From the NCBI GenBank assembly GCA_016858145.1, contig JAEHOE010000041.1, positions 558,001 through 622,000 on the forward strand: a stretch of 64,000 nucleotides of DNA, read 5' to 3'. Shown here in pieces: positions 35,301 to 46,430 of this stretch (position 1 is its first letter; each line of letters begins with the position of its first letter). The notes beneath the pieces are model-generated. The model searched no databases and was not told the origin of the DNA. It worked only from the letters and a program-made list of their open reading frames with translations. This stretch comes from Edaphochlamys debaryana. Its lineage: Eukaryota; Chlorophyta; Chlorophyceae; Chlamydomonadales. A program made the translations under genes and the position numbers.

Positions 35301-37163
35301 TGTGTGTGCCGCCCTCGAGCGAGATCATCACAACAGCCCAGGTGCGCACCTCCCTTGTGCATGCTTGTGGGCTAGTGGGTGCTGTTGCTCGAGGCCTGAG
35401 AAAGGCAGGAGATGCAACACCAACCCTTGGTTGCCCGATCCGCCCTACAGGCCCAAGTCACGTACCGGCTGCAGCTGAGCTCGGGCGGTCTGGCCACCTT
35501 CCAGGCCGCCTGCGTGAACGGCGTGCTGAGCGCCGAGGGGGCGGCCATGATGGGCCTCCCCGGGGCCCGGGTCTCGTGCTTCGTGCAGGCAGCGCCGGTG
35601 AGCGAACAGGGCTGCAGGGGTTGATGCCGCCCTCCTTGATCCCTGGCGAACGCACTTTGACGGCCCCTTCCGCCCCCAAGCGCCAGCCGCCTGTCCTGCC
35701 CCTGCATAAGCACTACTCCTCGCCACCACCGCCCGCACTCTTAGGCACCGTCGCACCGCCTCTGCCCCCGCTTGTGCCTCTGCTCTCGTGTCATCCTCTT
35801 GCTTTCTCCAACTTCTCCGCCCCTTGTTCTTCCACCTCAGGCGCTGCAAGCGTCCTCGGTCTCGCCGTCTCCCCCACCCGGCCCCGACTCGGGCGGTGGT
35901 GGCGGCGACGACGGCCTGAGCGACGGCCAGCTAGCCGGCATTATCGTGGGATCCGTGCTGGGCGGCCTGTTAGTCATCGCACTGTGCGTGGCGGCTGTCG
36001 TACTGATCGTACGACGCGTACGGAAGAAGACTGCTCCGGCGCCGGTTCCGGCAGCAGGGGCGGCGGCAGCCGCGCCGCCGGGGCTGGGCCCCACGGCATC
36101 GGGGCGCATAAACGGCAATCGTGTCGTGCCGTCGGATGGGACCCCTCCCAAGGACGATCCAGGGCAGGCGGGGCAGGAGGCCTGGCGTCAGAGCCAGGGG
36201 CCGTGGGGCGCACAACCCCCTCAGGAGGGTGGGGCGGGGCCGTCGGCGCCCCCGCCGTACGGCCAGCCGCCAGCGTACGGCCAGGCCGCTTACGGGCAGC
36301 CGCCGGCATATGGACAGCCCGGGTACGGGCAACAGCCCGGAGCGCCGCCGCCGTACGGCCAGCAGCCATATGGCCAGCAGCCGTACGGTCAACAACAGCA
36401 ACCGTACGGTCAACAGCCTGGCGCGCAGCTTCCATACGGGCAGGCACCGTACGGCCAGCAGCCGTACGGGCATCAGCCCGGCGGCGCGCCGCCACCGTAC
36501 GGGCAAGCGCCGTACCCGCAGCGGAGTTCCAAGCGGTTCTCGGGGAGCGGGCAGGAGCAGGCCGCGGCCCCAGCTTCCGATCCCTTCGGCGCGCCGCCGG
36601 TCCGGGAGACCTCCCTGCCCGGGGGCTTGGGCGACGAGTCGAGACCTCCCAACGGCGAGGGGGGGCTACCTGCCGTACCGGAGGGCGCCACCGTATCACA
36701 CGGCCAGTCCCGTGCGGCCCCACCGCCAACCGCGCAGGACAGTCATCACTGGTCCTACGCACTGCCTCAGGGCAGCGGCGACGATGGGGCGGCAGCCACG
36801 GGCTCTCCGGCGGGCTCGGGCCGGGGGCCGCCTGCGTCCGGATCGGATCACGGCTCAGGCACGGAGCTGCCTATGCCTCCCATGGGCGGGTCACTGCCTC
36901 CGTTGGGGGGATCGCTACGACCTGGGGGAGCCTGCCGGGCGCCTTTCCCGGGCGAGACTCAGGCGCCGCCGACATCATCACGACCTTCGTTCTCGGGCGG
37001 GCCCTCGGCACCGCCTGGGTCGGGCCAGGGTTCGCTCGCTGGCAGCGGCGGGACCCCACAGGCGGCGCAGCTTCCGGGGGCCGGGCCCTCGAGGCTGGGC
37101 GGCCTGCCGCCCATCGGAGGCGCCGGGCGGTTGCCGCCGCTGGGCAAACTGCCGCCACTGTGA
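32357..37163 (+). CDS. Gene C: Pro-rich single-pass membrane glycoprotein with PYGQ-repeat tail
   Basis: Exons 32357-32549, 32943-34780, 34919-35341, 35451-35597 and 35841-37163, phases 1, 0, 0, 0, about 1307 residues. Exon 1 has a long basic n-region, then a Leu-rich signal peptide ending ALPA. The rod in exon 2 is shorter than in B because a block of about 900 bp (B 26400-27290) is absent. Exons 3 and 4 are nearly the same as in A and B. Exon 5 has a DDGLSDGQ linker, a transmembrane helix ([20 protein letters not shown]) and a basic stop (RRVRKK). Its cytoplasmic tail of about 370 residues carries a run of PYGQ / AYGQ / QPYGQQ repeats at about 36255-36510, one [12 protein letters not shown] motif and a Gly/Pro/Ser-rich end. 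It is the most complete member of the family here and a good reference for A and B. Confidence 0.87.
36255..36510 (+). repeat. PYGQ-type repeats in the cytoplasmic tail of C
   Basis: About 85 codons are built from units such as [16 protein letters not shown] and AAYGQ, more than a dozen in total. This Tyr/Gln/Gly/Pro composition resembles prion-like and phase-separating domains. B keeps only one such unit before the shared [17 protein letters not shown] segment. Confidence 0.85.
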
Positions 37164-38661
37164 GGGGGCGGTGGTTGAGCAGGCATGACTTGCTGATGCG
37201 CGCTTCGTGTGAATGTAGACTTAACAATGTCGTGCGTACCCGGGACAAGCAGGGAGCCGATGTGCGGCGTGTCCGTGTGTGAAGGGGCGCTGCAGGAGCG
37301 CGCCCCATGTGGGTTGCGCGAGCGCCACAGCGCTCGTGTCTGGGGACGTGAGTTGAGTTGTGAACTGGCTGCGAGCGGCATGTGAAGGCCTGGCAGCGAA
37401 ATGATGATGCTTAGGAATGCATAGGAGGCGTAGGCAGGTTGAGTGCAGCGTGCAGCGTGCATTCTGGGCGTGGGTACCGTACATCACGGGACATCATGCC
37501 TCCGAGGTCAGGTGGAGCGCAGTGACGCTTTGTAGTGGCTATAGCATTTGGGTGCTTTCTTTGGTCGACCAAGCCGCAGTGGGGTTCGAAGCAGAAGTGC
37601 AATGCATATGGAGTGCGCTGCTTTTGGATGGTGGACTGACTGCTGTGGCCATCTGTGACACCCCTCGAAGCAGCTATGTCGCACCCGCACAGCTGGCGCA
37701 CAGTGCCATGGAGTGTTGGCCTAGGCCAAGTCAAGGATAAGCAAGGATGATCAGGTTTGCTGGATGGGCTGAGCGGAAGCCGCAAGGTGGCGGCTTCTCT
37801 TGCATCAGAAGGCACCAAGACGTCAGGAAAGGTGTGCTGCTGCCGGTGCGGCTTCTCCTCGCCTCAATCCTTGTTACAGAGGCTTTGTACCAGTGCTGAT
37901 ATCTTGCTTCCGTCAGGACCTTCTGGCTGTCCATCAGGACCTTCTGGCTGCAAGCCCCCGTTGCAAGACTGAGCGCGCAGGCCTGAGCAGGAGCGGGCGG
38001 CCTGGGCCTGAGCCGTGGGACCTGAGTGTGGTCAGTGCAAGTTATGACAGGGACTTGCGTTCTGGCTTGCAGGGGGCAAGCCCGTGAGGTGGGTCGCTTG
38101 GCCCCAGCGTTCAGCGCTGTGACCCCAGGGGGGTCCTTCATTGTAAACACCGAGGACTGAGCCGTGAGCGGGCGGGCGGCAGCACGGCTCCCCGCCTCTT
38201 TGGACCGCCCTATCAGGCCCTATCCGTGAGTCCATGAGGACTTGAGGAGGAGTCCTGCTGCCCGAGTCCGGCGATGACGGGCGGCGCTCGTTACTTGGCA
38301 AGCGGGCAAGGGCAACAGACCAAAGGCGCGGTCCTCCGCTTTTTTACGTGAGGTCGCGGGGGTTCCGTGCTCGCAGGGGCCGTGCAGCGTAGTCCGGACG
38401 ACGACGGGAGATGCAGCTGAACGCGTCTATGTAGCCGCTGCCGCAACGCGAGAGAAGAATGCGGGGTGCCAGCAATGTGAATCGCCGAGGCAGGGGCTAA
38501 CCTAGGGGCAGCCGCGCGTGAGGGCGCCGGGGTGCGCGGGGTTCCCGACCGCCGGTTTGCCACGGCAAGCAGTTGGCGCCCCTCGACCACGCATCCACTC
38601 CGGCGCACGACTCTTGTCCCACATGTCCCCCATACACCGCGTGTACAAGAGCCTTGACAAA
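37164..38661. other. Intergenic region between C and F
   Basis: Holds the 3' untranslated region of C (candidate TGTAA at 38142-38146), two adjacent copies of tcaggaccttctggctg near 37915-37950, and the inverted partner (38350-38455) of the repeat at 6445. No supported coding sequence. Confidence 0.4.
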
Positions 38662-41600
38662 ATGCGCTCCGCAATAGCCAGCGCACACTCGAGGAGCACG
38701 CGCCATGCTCTTCGGGGGGTCAGGCCCGGCGCTCGGCTGCACATGTGGCTTGCTAGAGGACAGATCTCGAGGCCGCTTCCAAACATAGGCTACACGACCA
38801 CAACGAGCTCCGCGATGCGAGCTGCCGCGGCCACAGGGCCGGCCGAAACTCAGCCGCCTGTGTTGTGGGACTCGTTGGATGTAGCAATCATCGGGGGCGG
38901 GCCTGCTGGCCTTGCCACAGCGATTGCGCTGCGGTCGGTCATGCCGAATCTCAAGCTCAAGGTGAGCGCGGCGAGTCCATCAGGCGCCCGTTTACGCATA
39001 TACAAGGCCTTTCGGCCCGGTCTGCTGGAGAATAGGGAACGCCGGTGTAACGCATGCAAAACCTCTCCTTTGCGCTGCGCGCGCGCATGGCTAACCACCA
39101 TCGCTCGGTGTGGCCGGTGATGCCATACATACCAAGCGGCTTTCCCTTAACCACAGGTGTTTGAGGCTGGGCCGGAGGCGACGCAGCAAGGCGCGGGCGT
39201 GGGGCTCTACGCCAACGGCGCACGGGCGCTGGAGGCCCTCGACCCCCGTATCTTGCACGAGTGAGCGGGCAGGAGCGGGCCGGGGGTTCAGGGCCGGAGG
39301 GGAGGGGGGCCTGGGGGAGGGGCAGCCTGCGGGAGCTGCGGGGCTTGGAGAGGACGGGCACTGGAGGCTGGCAAGCTCCAGGGGGCCGGGGACTCGGGGT
39401 GGAGACACGCACGCCACGTGGCAACAAGAGGGAGTTCGGCCGCCAGCTCCAGTGGATCGGAAACTGTGGGGGCTTGACTAAGACGGGCGCTGGAGTCCGG
39501 CGAACCTAAGAGGAAATGCTCCCAAGACATTCCCACCCAGCGTGCAGCGCAGACGCGCTTATCCAAACTTAATCCGCCTCCTTCAGTTGAGTCCTTCCGC
39601 CAGCGTGTTCTGACGCACAACTTCCCCCATGGCCTCAACGGGGCCCAATTGGGCTCAACCGACATCAACTGGATCCAGGCTCGTGTCCAGGGCCGTCTAC
39701 ACGATCGCGTTTGCGGAGTACAACGACATTACCGGGAAGCGATGGCCCCACCTTCGCGTGTAAGTGCGCTTTGTGGGGGGAGCAGTCGGGCGCGCCTAAG
39801 GATCCCAGCCTGAGCGAGGATCGAGGCCGGCCGGGGGGGCTTGCCGCAACTCCCCTCCCATAGGCACAGCTCACAAGCCCTTCCGAGCCTGCAGTCACGC
39901 GCTTGTGTATTCCCTTCGTTCGCCGCCCGCAGCAACAAGGCCGAGGAGGCCCTCGAGCGCCTGGGCTACGCACCCTGCGTGGCGCCGTGGTCGAGCCTGA
40001 GGGACGCGTTGCGCGCACGGGTTCCACAGGGTGGGTGCGGGGCTGGATCGCATGGATCGCGAAACTGATGACTGCCTCACATGAAGATCTAGTTGATTCC
40101 GCCATCTCCACGCCTACGGCTTCAACCCGTACGCACGCTGCTCTCCACCAAAACCCCGACAGGCGTGCTTGAGTTCGGCTGCCGCGTGACGCACTGCAGC
40201 GGCCCCGGCCTGGAGGGCTGGCGGGAGGAGCTGGCGGCAAGGGCGCAGGAGCCGCAGGGGGCCGAGGGAGAGAGCGCGGGCAACGGCGCGAATGGCGCGG
40301 CCGCAGCGCCCGCCGTGGCTGGGGCCGGGGTCGGGGCCGGGGCCGATGGGGAGGAGGAGTGGTACACGCTGCGGATTGCGCAGCTGACTCCGGACGCAAG
40401 CACCGGCGGCGCTGCGGGCGGCAACGGCACGAAGGGCGCCCAGACCCTCGCCCCGCCCCCGCCGGGGACCGCGGCGGGCTCACGGGAGGTGGCCGCTCGG
40501 GCGCGGTTCGTCATTGCGGCCGACGGATACTTCAGCCGAACGAGGAGGACGGTGAGAGGCGCAGGAGGGATGCAGGGGTCGGTGTGCTTGTGCGCATGCC
40601 GGCTGCGCCGATGGGCAAGATGCACAGATTAACGAAGGCTGCGCGCCTTTCCGTGCAGGTTGCTGACGGCAAGGCGCCCGTGTTCCTGGGGTCCGTGCGG
40701 TGGCTGGGGTCTCTGACCGAGGTGCGGGGGGCAAGGCAAGGACATGTCACCGCGGGCATTCGTAGGGGCAAGGCTAGGACACACCGGCCACTCCGGCATT
40801 TTCTTATCTATTTTGACAGGGCGGGGTTTGGCGAAGCTTCACATGACTGACATGTGCTCCCCAAAGCTACCATCCCACCGCACGTGTGAGGCCCGGCCTG
40901 CGTTTGCCCCCATCACGACTCACTTCAAGGCATGCCCACCCGGCTGGCGCCTGTTGGCCCCTGCGCAGGAGGACTTCTCGTCCGGCCGCGTGCCCCTGCC
41001 CGCCGCCATCGCCCCCCGGGAGCTGTGGTTCCACACCTGGATGCAGGCGGCAGCGGACGGGTCCAGGCCGCCGGTGAGGCGGGAGAGTGGTGCCGGGCCC
41101 GGCCTAGCCAAAGTCGGCCCCCCCACGCTGTCTTCTCCTCTCTGCAAACCGCTGCATGTGGCTGCCTTGCTCACCCCTTGCCACATTTACCCGCCTCTGC
41201 CCCCAGGGGATGGGCAAACGCGGGCTCAACGTCTACGCGACTTCGGAGGAGGGCGATCAGGGCCTGCGCCTGGTCTGGAGCCTGTACGCCCCCACGAGCG
41301 CTCTCGCGGAGGCAGGGCTGGCCTACCCCATGCCCCGAGCTGGGGGGCAGGTCGGGGGCAGCGGCAGCGGCACTGCCAGCGGCAGCGGCGTGCACACGGA
41401 GGGCAGCGGCGGTGGAGGCGGGCCCTCGTCTGCCGCGGCGGCGACGGAGTCAGACGACTCCGAGCCTGTCAGCGTGCAGCTCACGCGTGAGTCATGGGGC
41501 TTGTGTAGTACGACAGGTGCCTTTGAGCTCTTGGGGCCAAATTGTCGCACTCAGACGGTGCCCTTTCCTTGCCCAGAATCACAGCAGCTCCCTCACATGT

Positions 41601-42859
41601 GTTGCTCCTAGCGTCTGCCTGCTCCCTCGCTCCCGCCCCGCCCCCAGAGCGCAACGGCTCCTCCGCCCTGGCGCGTGCCCTCGCGGTCACCTCCTACCTG
41701 CCAGCGGATGTGCGGGCCATGCTCGCCGCAACCCCCCCGGAGCGGGTGGGCGAGTTCGGACTGCACATGCAGCCGGAGGAGACATACGTGCAGGTGAGGG
41801 GCGGGTGAAGGCTAGGTACGCCGGGTGGTTTGGCCCCTGTTTGCTTGCTAGGGCACGGCTCGCTATTAGACTGGGCAGAGGGTGCAGGGTGGGTTTGTGC
41901 CTCCGAGTCCTCTCTGCCCTCTCGCCCGCTTTCCGTCCGGTCCCCAGGGCGCCTGGGCTCGCGGTGGGCTGCTGCTGCTGGGAGACGCAGCGCACAACGG
42001 CCCACCCAACGGCCAGGTGAGGGCGGCTGCTGCGTGCTCGGTGCAGCACGAATCCGCATCTTTGGCCCTTGCCTTCCTCCCTACCCTCGCATCTCCTCGC
42101 TCGTCCTTCCCCGCGTGCCTCCCCTCTCATCCCTCCCCGACCTTAACCGCTCGGGTCATCCCCTCCCTCCCTCCCTTGCCCCCAGGGCGCCAACCTTGCG
42201 TTCGAGGACGCAGCGGTCTTGGGGGCACTGGTGCGGCGCAAGGGGCTAAGCCGGGAGGTGAGCGCAGGGGATCGGGTGCGTGCAAGACTGGTGGACAAGC
42301 TCTAACTCCTGTCCTAAGTATCGTAGGCAGTTATCACGGATGTCATTTTTACGGTCAGGCAGGCCACGGCAACTGAGCTCCCACGTCCTGCCCGCACAGA
42401 CGTTTGCGGCGTGGGAGGCCGAGAGGCTACCCCGCGTTAAGGCCATCATGTACGACAAGAGCCCCGGCCTCACCGCCAGCACGGACCTCATCCAGTCAAC
42501 GGTCCTGGAGCCCCTGTGGTCGCCGGGCGCACTGGCGGCAGAGGCGGGCGAGGGCGCGGCGGCGCTGCTGCCGAGCGAGGTGGCGGCGGAGGTGAAGGCG
42601 GCGCTGGCGGCGGGGCAGGAGGAGGAGGCGAAGCAGGTGAGTGGGGAACCTGGGCGCTGCATCCGCCCTGGCTGCCCTGTCCTCCCCCTCGAGTCTTGAC
42701 CCCTTTGGCTACCTCCAACGACTTCCCTGGATCCCCTGCATGCAGGCCGTGATCCGCTGGTCCCGGGCCCGGATCAAGGAGATCGTTGGATCCAAGCTGG
42801 CGGGCCGCGTGTACCCAGAGGCGGTGGCGCCGCCACCAGGCACCCAGATGATGAGGTAG
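38662..42859 (+). CDS. Gene F: FAD-dependent monooxygenase, paralogue of E, with N-terminal extension
   Basis: Exons 38662-38961, 39157-39260, 39679-39759, 39933-40030, 40163-40551, 40659-40721, 40969-41073, 41207-41486, 41648-41793, 41948-42016, 42186-42257, 42400-42636 and 42746-42859, about 685 residues. Exons 2-13 have the same lengths and phases as in E. Motifs: IIGGGPAGLATAIAL (FAD), ADGYFSRTR (DG), GDAAHNGPPNGQGANLAFED (GD). The first 60 or so residues are Arg/Ser/Ala-rich with almost no acidic residues, which fits a chloroplast transit peptide. The frame stays open up to 38518, with ATGs at 38518, 38623 and 38662, so the exact start is uncertain. Another in-frame Met just before AAAATGPAETQPP corresponds to the E start. 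Exon 7 may begin further upstream. Probable redox enzyme of the zeaxanthin epoxidase / salicylate hydroxylase superfamily; substrate unknown. Confidence 0.86.
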
Positions 42860-43438
42860 CTTGCCGCAAGGAGAGCAGGAAGGAGGCCATAGTCGGCGAG
42901 CGCACCAAGGCATAATGTGGCGAGCGCACAGGAGGATATTTGGCATTGGCGAATGCATGGCGGCATTCGGTGTACTGACAGAGGATGGCGCTGAATAGAG
43001 GCATTAAGGCAGTAAGCCCGAGGGTGCAAGAAGAACAAGGAGCGAGCGTCATTCGAGTCGATTTGTTATGAGGCGGGTGCGTGGGGCGTCCGCCGGACGG
43101 CCCCTGACGGCCGGTCGAGGATAGCTGGGCCCCAGCGGAGGCAGGATGGCATTATGGCGTAATGCAGAGGTCCGTCGAAACAGGTCAGGTGATGAAGAGA
43201 CGTATGTGATGGCGTGGTAATGGCGGAGGGCGGCGGGGCGTTGTATTGCCTAAGGCCGTGGAAGTGACGTGTGGTGGTGGTGGTGGTGGCGGGGCAAAGC
43301 CCTTGTGTTTCGTGGCAGTCGCCGACGCCGACTCGGCCGGGACGAGACGGCAAGTGGTTCGCCTTGAGCGCGCAACTCACAACTTTCACGTTCGCTTTCA
43401 CTATGCTCGCGGACTGCAGTCAATAGTCAACACGCACT
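42860..43438. other. Intergenic region between F and I
   Basis: Contains the 3' end of F and the promoter of I. A short (GGT)n run lies near 43272-43290. No TGTAA and no coding potential were noticed. Confidence 0.45.
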
Positions 43439-45802
43439 ATGGCAGGGAGCGATGGGGGCTGCAACCTGGTAGAAGCGCTCGCCACGGCTGACCATGCCAC
43501 GCGGTTTGCTGTCATCGCGTCCCTGAGCCTCCGAGACGCACTTCACTTGCGGGCGTCGTGCCGAATTGCCGCTCATTTAGTCGACCCGTTCCTTCTCGCG
43601 GGTGGAGCCGCGGCGCAGCTTACAGCAACACGCACAGCATGGCAACAGCGCTGCTCGGACACGCTGCGGGGAGTCGCAAAGTGGCCGCAGTGCCGGGCGC
43701 TGGGGCTCTCGGTCGAGCTACCGCCGCGCACCGATGCCCTCACTGCGGCGGCTTTCTTGGGCGCGCCGCTTGCGGCTGGGGCATCCGCAGGGCACCTCCA
43801 GTCGCTGGCGCTACGAGTCTCTGCCTCAGCACCATCGCGGTCGTCTCAGCCCCACCATCATCGACAGCTACTGCACGGCCGACTGCGCGGCCCATCCACC
43901 CCGCCACCCCGGCGTGGACGCAGCACGAGCAGCGGGAGCGGCAGCCCCAACAGCAACGGAAGCAGCAGCAGCAGTGGGAGCGTTGACACCGGGGGACACG
44001 GCCCTGGCAGAGGCGTCCATAGGCGCGGCACCGGCGGCACAGACAGCAGCGACGACGACGTTTCTGCCATCGCCAGGACGGGCTTGGCGGGGCCCTGCCC
44101 AGGCCGCGATACGGAGCCGCACGCACCGTCACGTGCTGCCCTCACGCCCCAACTGGCAGCTGAGCTGGCGCGGCTGTGCCCCGGCCTGGAGGCGCTCTCC
44201 CTGGAGGGCCCCTGGTGCCTGCCTCCGGGCCTCCGTGCCGGCCGACCCAGCCCCCCGGCCGGCTCCTCCTCCCCCTTCCCCTCCTTCGCCGCCTCGCCGC
44301 TCGCCGCGCTGGGACCCGCCCACCTGCCCCGCCTGACCCACATCGCCCTCCCCGCCTCCCTCTGCTCCGTAACGCCCGGCGTCTCGGCGCTGAGCCGCCT
44401 CCGCCACCTCACCCTCCGCTGCGCATGCGGCGAGGCCGACGGGGACGGAGACGGCGGCTACGACGGGTCAGCAGCGGGCGCTGGCAGCGCTGACCCCCTG
44501 CCACCGGACCTAGCAGCCCTCCCCGCCCTCACTTCAATCACCGTAGAGGGCGGCCTCTCCAGCCCCGCCGAGTGGCTTCCCCGCCTGCCGCCCGCCCTGG
44601 AGCGCATAACCCTCGTGCGCCACACCTTTGCGCTGCCTGGATCCAGGAAGATCTTCAATCTGGCGGCGCTGGGGAGGCTGGATCTGGATCTCGTGCATCG
44701 CACGCTGGAGCTCGCCAGCGGAGTGGGCGGCGGCGGCGGCAGCGGCGGCTGTGGAGGGATGGGGGTGGCAGGAGGTGGAGGGGGCGGGGGAGGGGGCGGG
44801 GGCGGGGGCGGGCCTGGCCTGGACCTACACCACCTCGCCTGCTTCGTCCGTGTGGTCGAGGCTCTGCTGGCGGAGAGAGAGGCAGCGGCGGCGGACGCTG
44901 CCACCCAGGCGGCGGCGGCGGCGGCAGCGGGCGGAACTGGCGCCGGGGCGGCGGTGGCGGGGGCAACAGGGGACACGGGGGGCCCCGCCGGAGCGCGCAG
45001 CGGCACTCCAGGCAGCGGCGGGGCTGGAGGGAGTGAGGGCGGCGGCGGCGGCTGGCGGCTGGCGGGCGTGTGGGTTGAGCGGCTGGACGTGTGCCCGGGG
45101 GCGTGCTACGAGGAGGACTTGGAGCTGTTGGAGAGCCTGGCGGCGGCGCCGCTGCACCACCCCCTCCGCTCCTCCGCCTCCCTTCCCCCGCCCTGTCATG
45201 GTGCGCCCCCAAACCCCTTGGCCTCGGGCTCTGGCCCGGAGGGCGGCGCGTGCGCGCTACCCGCCGCCGCGGCGCCGGCCGCCGTGCGCCATCCGGCGGG
45301 TGTGGAGGAAAGCGAGGGGCCTCACACCTCGCCCTCGGCGCCTGCGCCGGCCGTGTCGCGTCTGGCGGTGTCAACGCTCGCGGTGAGCTGGCTGGAGGTG
45401 GCGGGGTGGATGAGCCGGCTGCTGCCCCTGGCGCTGGCGGGGGGGCGGCTGGAGAGCCTGGAGCTGTGGTGCTCGGCGGCGGCGGCGGGCAGCGAGGGCC
45501 TGCTGCGGCGGCTCATGCGAGACCTGGTTGCCCCCTCGGCGCTGGGGGGCAGGGGCGGGGCGGAGGGAGGCCGGGCGGCGGGAGGCCGGGCGGCGGGTGA
45601 GGAGGGCGGCTCGGGGGACAGGGGTGTGCGTGTGGGGGCAGGGGACGCGGCGGGGTTCACGGAGGCACGGACGGCGGTAGTGCTGGTGGCGAGGGAGCCC
45701 TTGGCGGAGGGCGCACTGGGGCGGGTGCTGGCACCGTTCCCGGAGCTGGCGGGGCGGGTCACGGCGCGGACGGCGGGTGGGAGCGGTGGCGCGGCACGTT
45801 GA
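43439..45802 (+). CDS. Gene I: intronless protein with possible F-box and leucine-rich repeats
   Basis: A single uninterrupted frame of 787 codons starting MAGSDGGCNLVEALATAD. Residues 20-55 (RFAVIASLSLRDALHLRASC, then RIAAHLVDP) have the pattern of a degenerate F-box: a hydrophobic helix, then L-RASCR. Later stretches such as LARLCPGLEALSLEGPW and LSRLRHLTLRCAC, with LPALTSITVEG and LPPALERITLV, look like leucine-rich repeats, separated by long Gly/Ala/Ser-rich linkers. If correct, it could be a substrate adaptor of an SCF ubiquitin ligase. The lack of introns in so long a gene is unusual beside its neighbours and could mean retroposition. The domain calls are by eye and moderate; that it is a real gene is more certain, since the frame is long and begins close after a plausible promoter. 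Confidence 0.68.
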   Translation: MAGSDGGCNLVEALATADHATRFAVIASLSLRDALHLRASCRIAAHLVDPFLLAGGAAAQLTATRTAWQQRCSDTLRGVAKWPQCRALGLSVELPPRTDALTAAAFLGAPLAAGASAGHLQSLALRVSASAPSRSSQPHHHRQLLHGRLRGPSTPPPRRGRSTSSGSGSPNSNGSSSSSGSVDTGGHGPGRGVHRRGTGGTDSSDDDVSAIARTGLAGPCPGRDTEPHAPSRAALTPQLAAELARLCPGLEALSLEGPWCLPPGLRAGRPSPPAGSSSPFPSFAASPLAALGPAHLPRLTHIALPASLCSVTPGVSALSRLRHLTLRCACGEADGDGDGGYDGSAAGAGSADPLPPDLAALPALTSITVEGGLSSPAEWLPRLPPALERITLVRHTFALPGSRKIFNLAALGRLDLDLVHRTLELASGVGGGGGSGGCGGMGVAGGGGGGGGGGGGGGPGLDLHHLACFVRVVEALLAEREAAAADAATQAAAAAAAGGTGAGAAVAGATGDTGGPAGARSGTPGSGGAGGSEGGGGGWRLAGVWVERLDVCPGACYEEDLELLESLAAAPLHHPLRSSASLPPPCHGAPPNPLASGSGPEGGACALPAAAAPAAVRHPAGVEESEGPHTSPSAPAPAVSRLAVSTLAVSWLEVAGWMSRLLPLALAGGRLESLELWCSAAAAGSEGLLRRLMRDLVAPSALGGRGGAEGGRAAGGRAAGEEGGSGDRGVRVGAGDAAGFTEARTAVVLVAREPLAEGALGRVLAPFPELAGRVTARTAGGSGGAAR

Positions 45803-46430
45803 AGGAGCGGGAGCGGCGGCCGTATGGTAAGCTGAGCGTTTAGCAGTTTGGCCTGGACCAGCCTTGACATAAGTCGGATAAGTCGTGTTGCGTGGGCATT
45901 TCGGAAGCTGCGGATGTGGGCTAACTTATGACTGGGTCCTGCAGTGTCCTTGTGTGGGCACGCACTGGGCCTAGGTGTGCCTTTTGCAGGTAGCAACTTC
46001 CCCCGGCAAGTCACTGCAGAGAGCACATGTTGCGGTCCAAGACAAGACAGCTAGCGATTGGGCTGATGTATAGCCGGAGCCGGTGATGACACAGCTGCCG
46101 AACTGCTCAGGGACTGCTCGGACGCCGGGCTGGTGAGGCCTCGTGGGGGCTCGTCCATGGCATGCCGTCGTGGCCTCGATTCCCCTTGTACAGCCTGCTC
46201 GCTTATCTGTAAGCATAGCTTTCTGCTCAGGCCCAGCTGCACGCTGACAGCGGCTCAGGGATATGGTGCGCGCACAGAAAAGTTACGACAGGTACCTGTC
46301 GCACTCGGATGATTGCACGAGAGCAGGACAAAGGGCCCCGGCCCCCGGCAAAGTCATTGCCATTCATCCAGTGCTAGATTGTGGATTGCCTCAGTGCGGT
46401 GCTTGCGCAGTTTACTACCCGAAAGGCCAA
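45803..46430. other. Intergenic region between I and J
   Basis: Contains the 3' untranslated region of I, ending perhaps at the TGTAA at 46208-46212, and the 5' region of J. The frame of J exon 1 is open upstream to 46263, so a longer N-terminus is possible but would bury the signal peptide. Confidence 0.45.
46208..46212 (+). terminator. Candidate TGTAA polyadenylation signal for I
   Basis: TGTAA about 405 bp after the stop of I, before the next gene on the same strand. Position and sequence fit the algal polyadenylation signal; no transcript evidence. Confidence 0.4.

Noticed and set aside
34817..37282. An 821-codon frame through gene C exon 3 and beyond
   Set aside because: It runs through introns in a frame that leaves the conserved transmembrane exon; the five-exon model of C matches A and B exactly.
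37417..37740. A 107-codon frame downstream of C
   Set aside because: Probably chance in the 3' untranslated region of C; no motif and no supporting splice sites.
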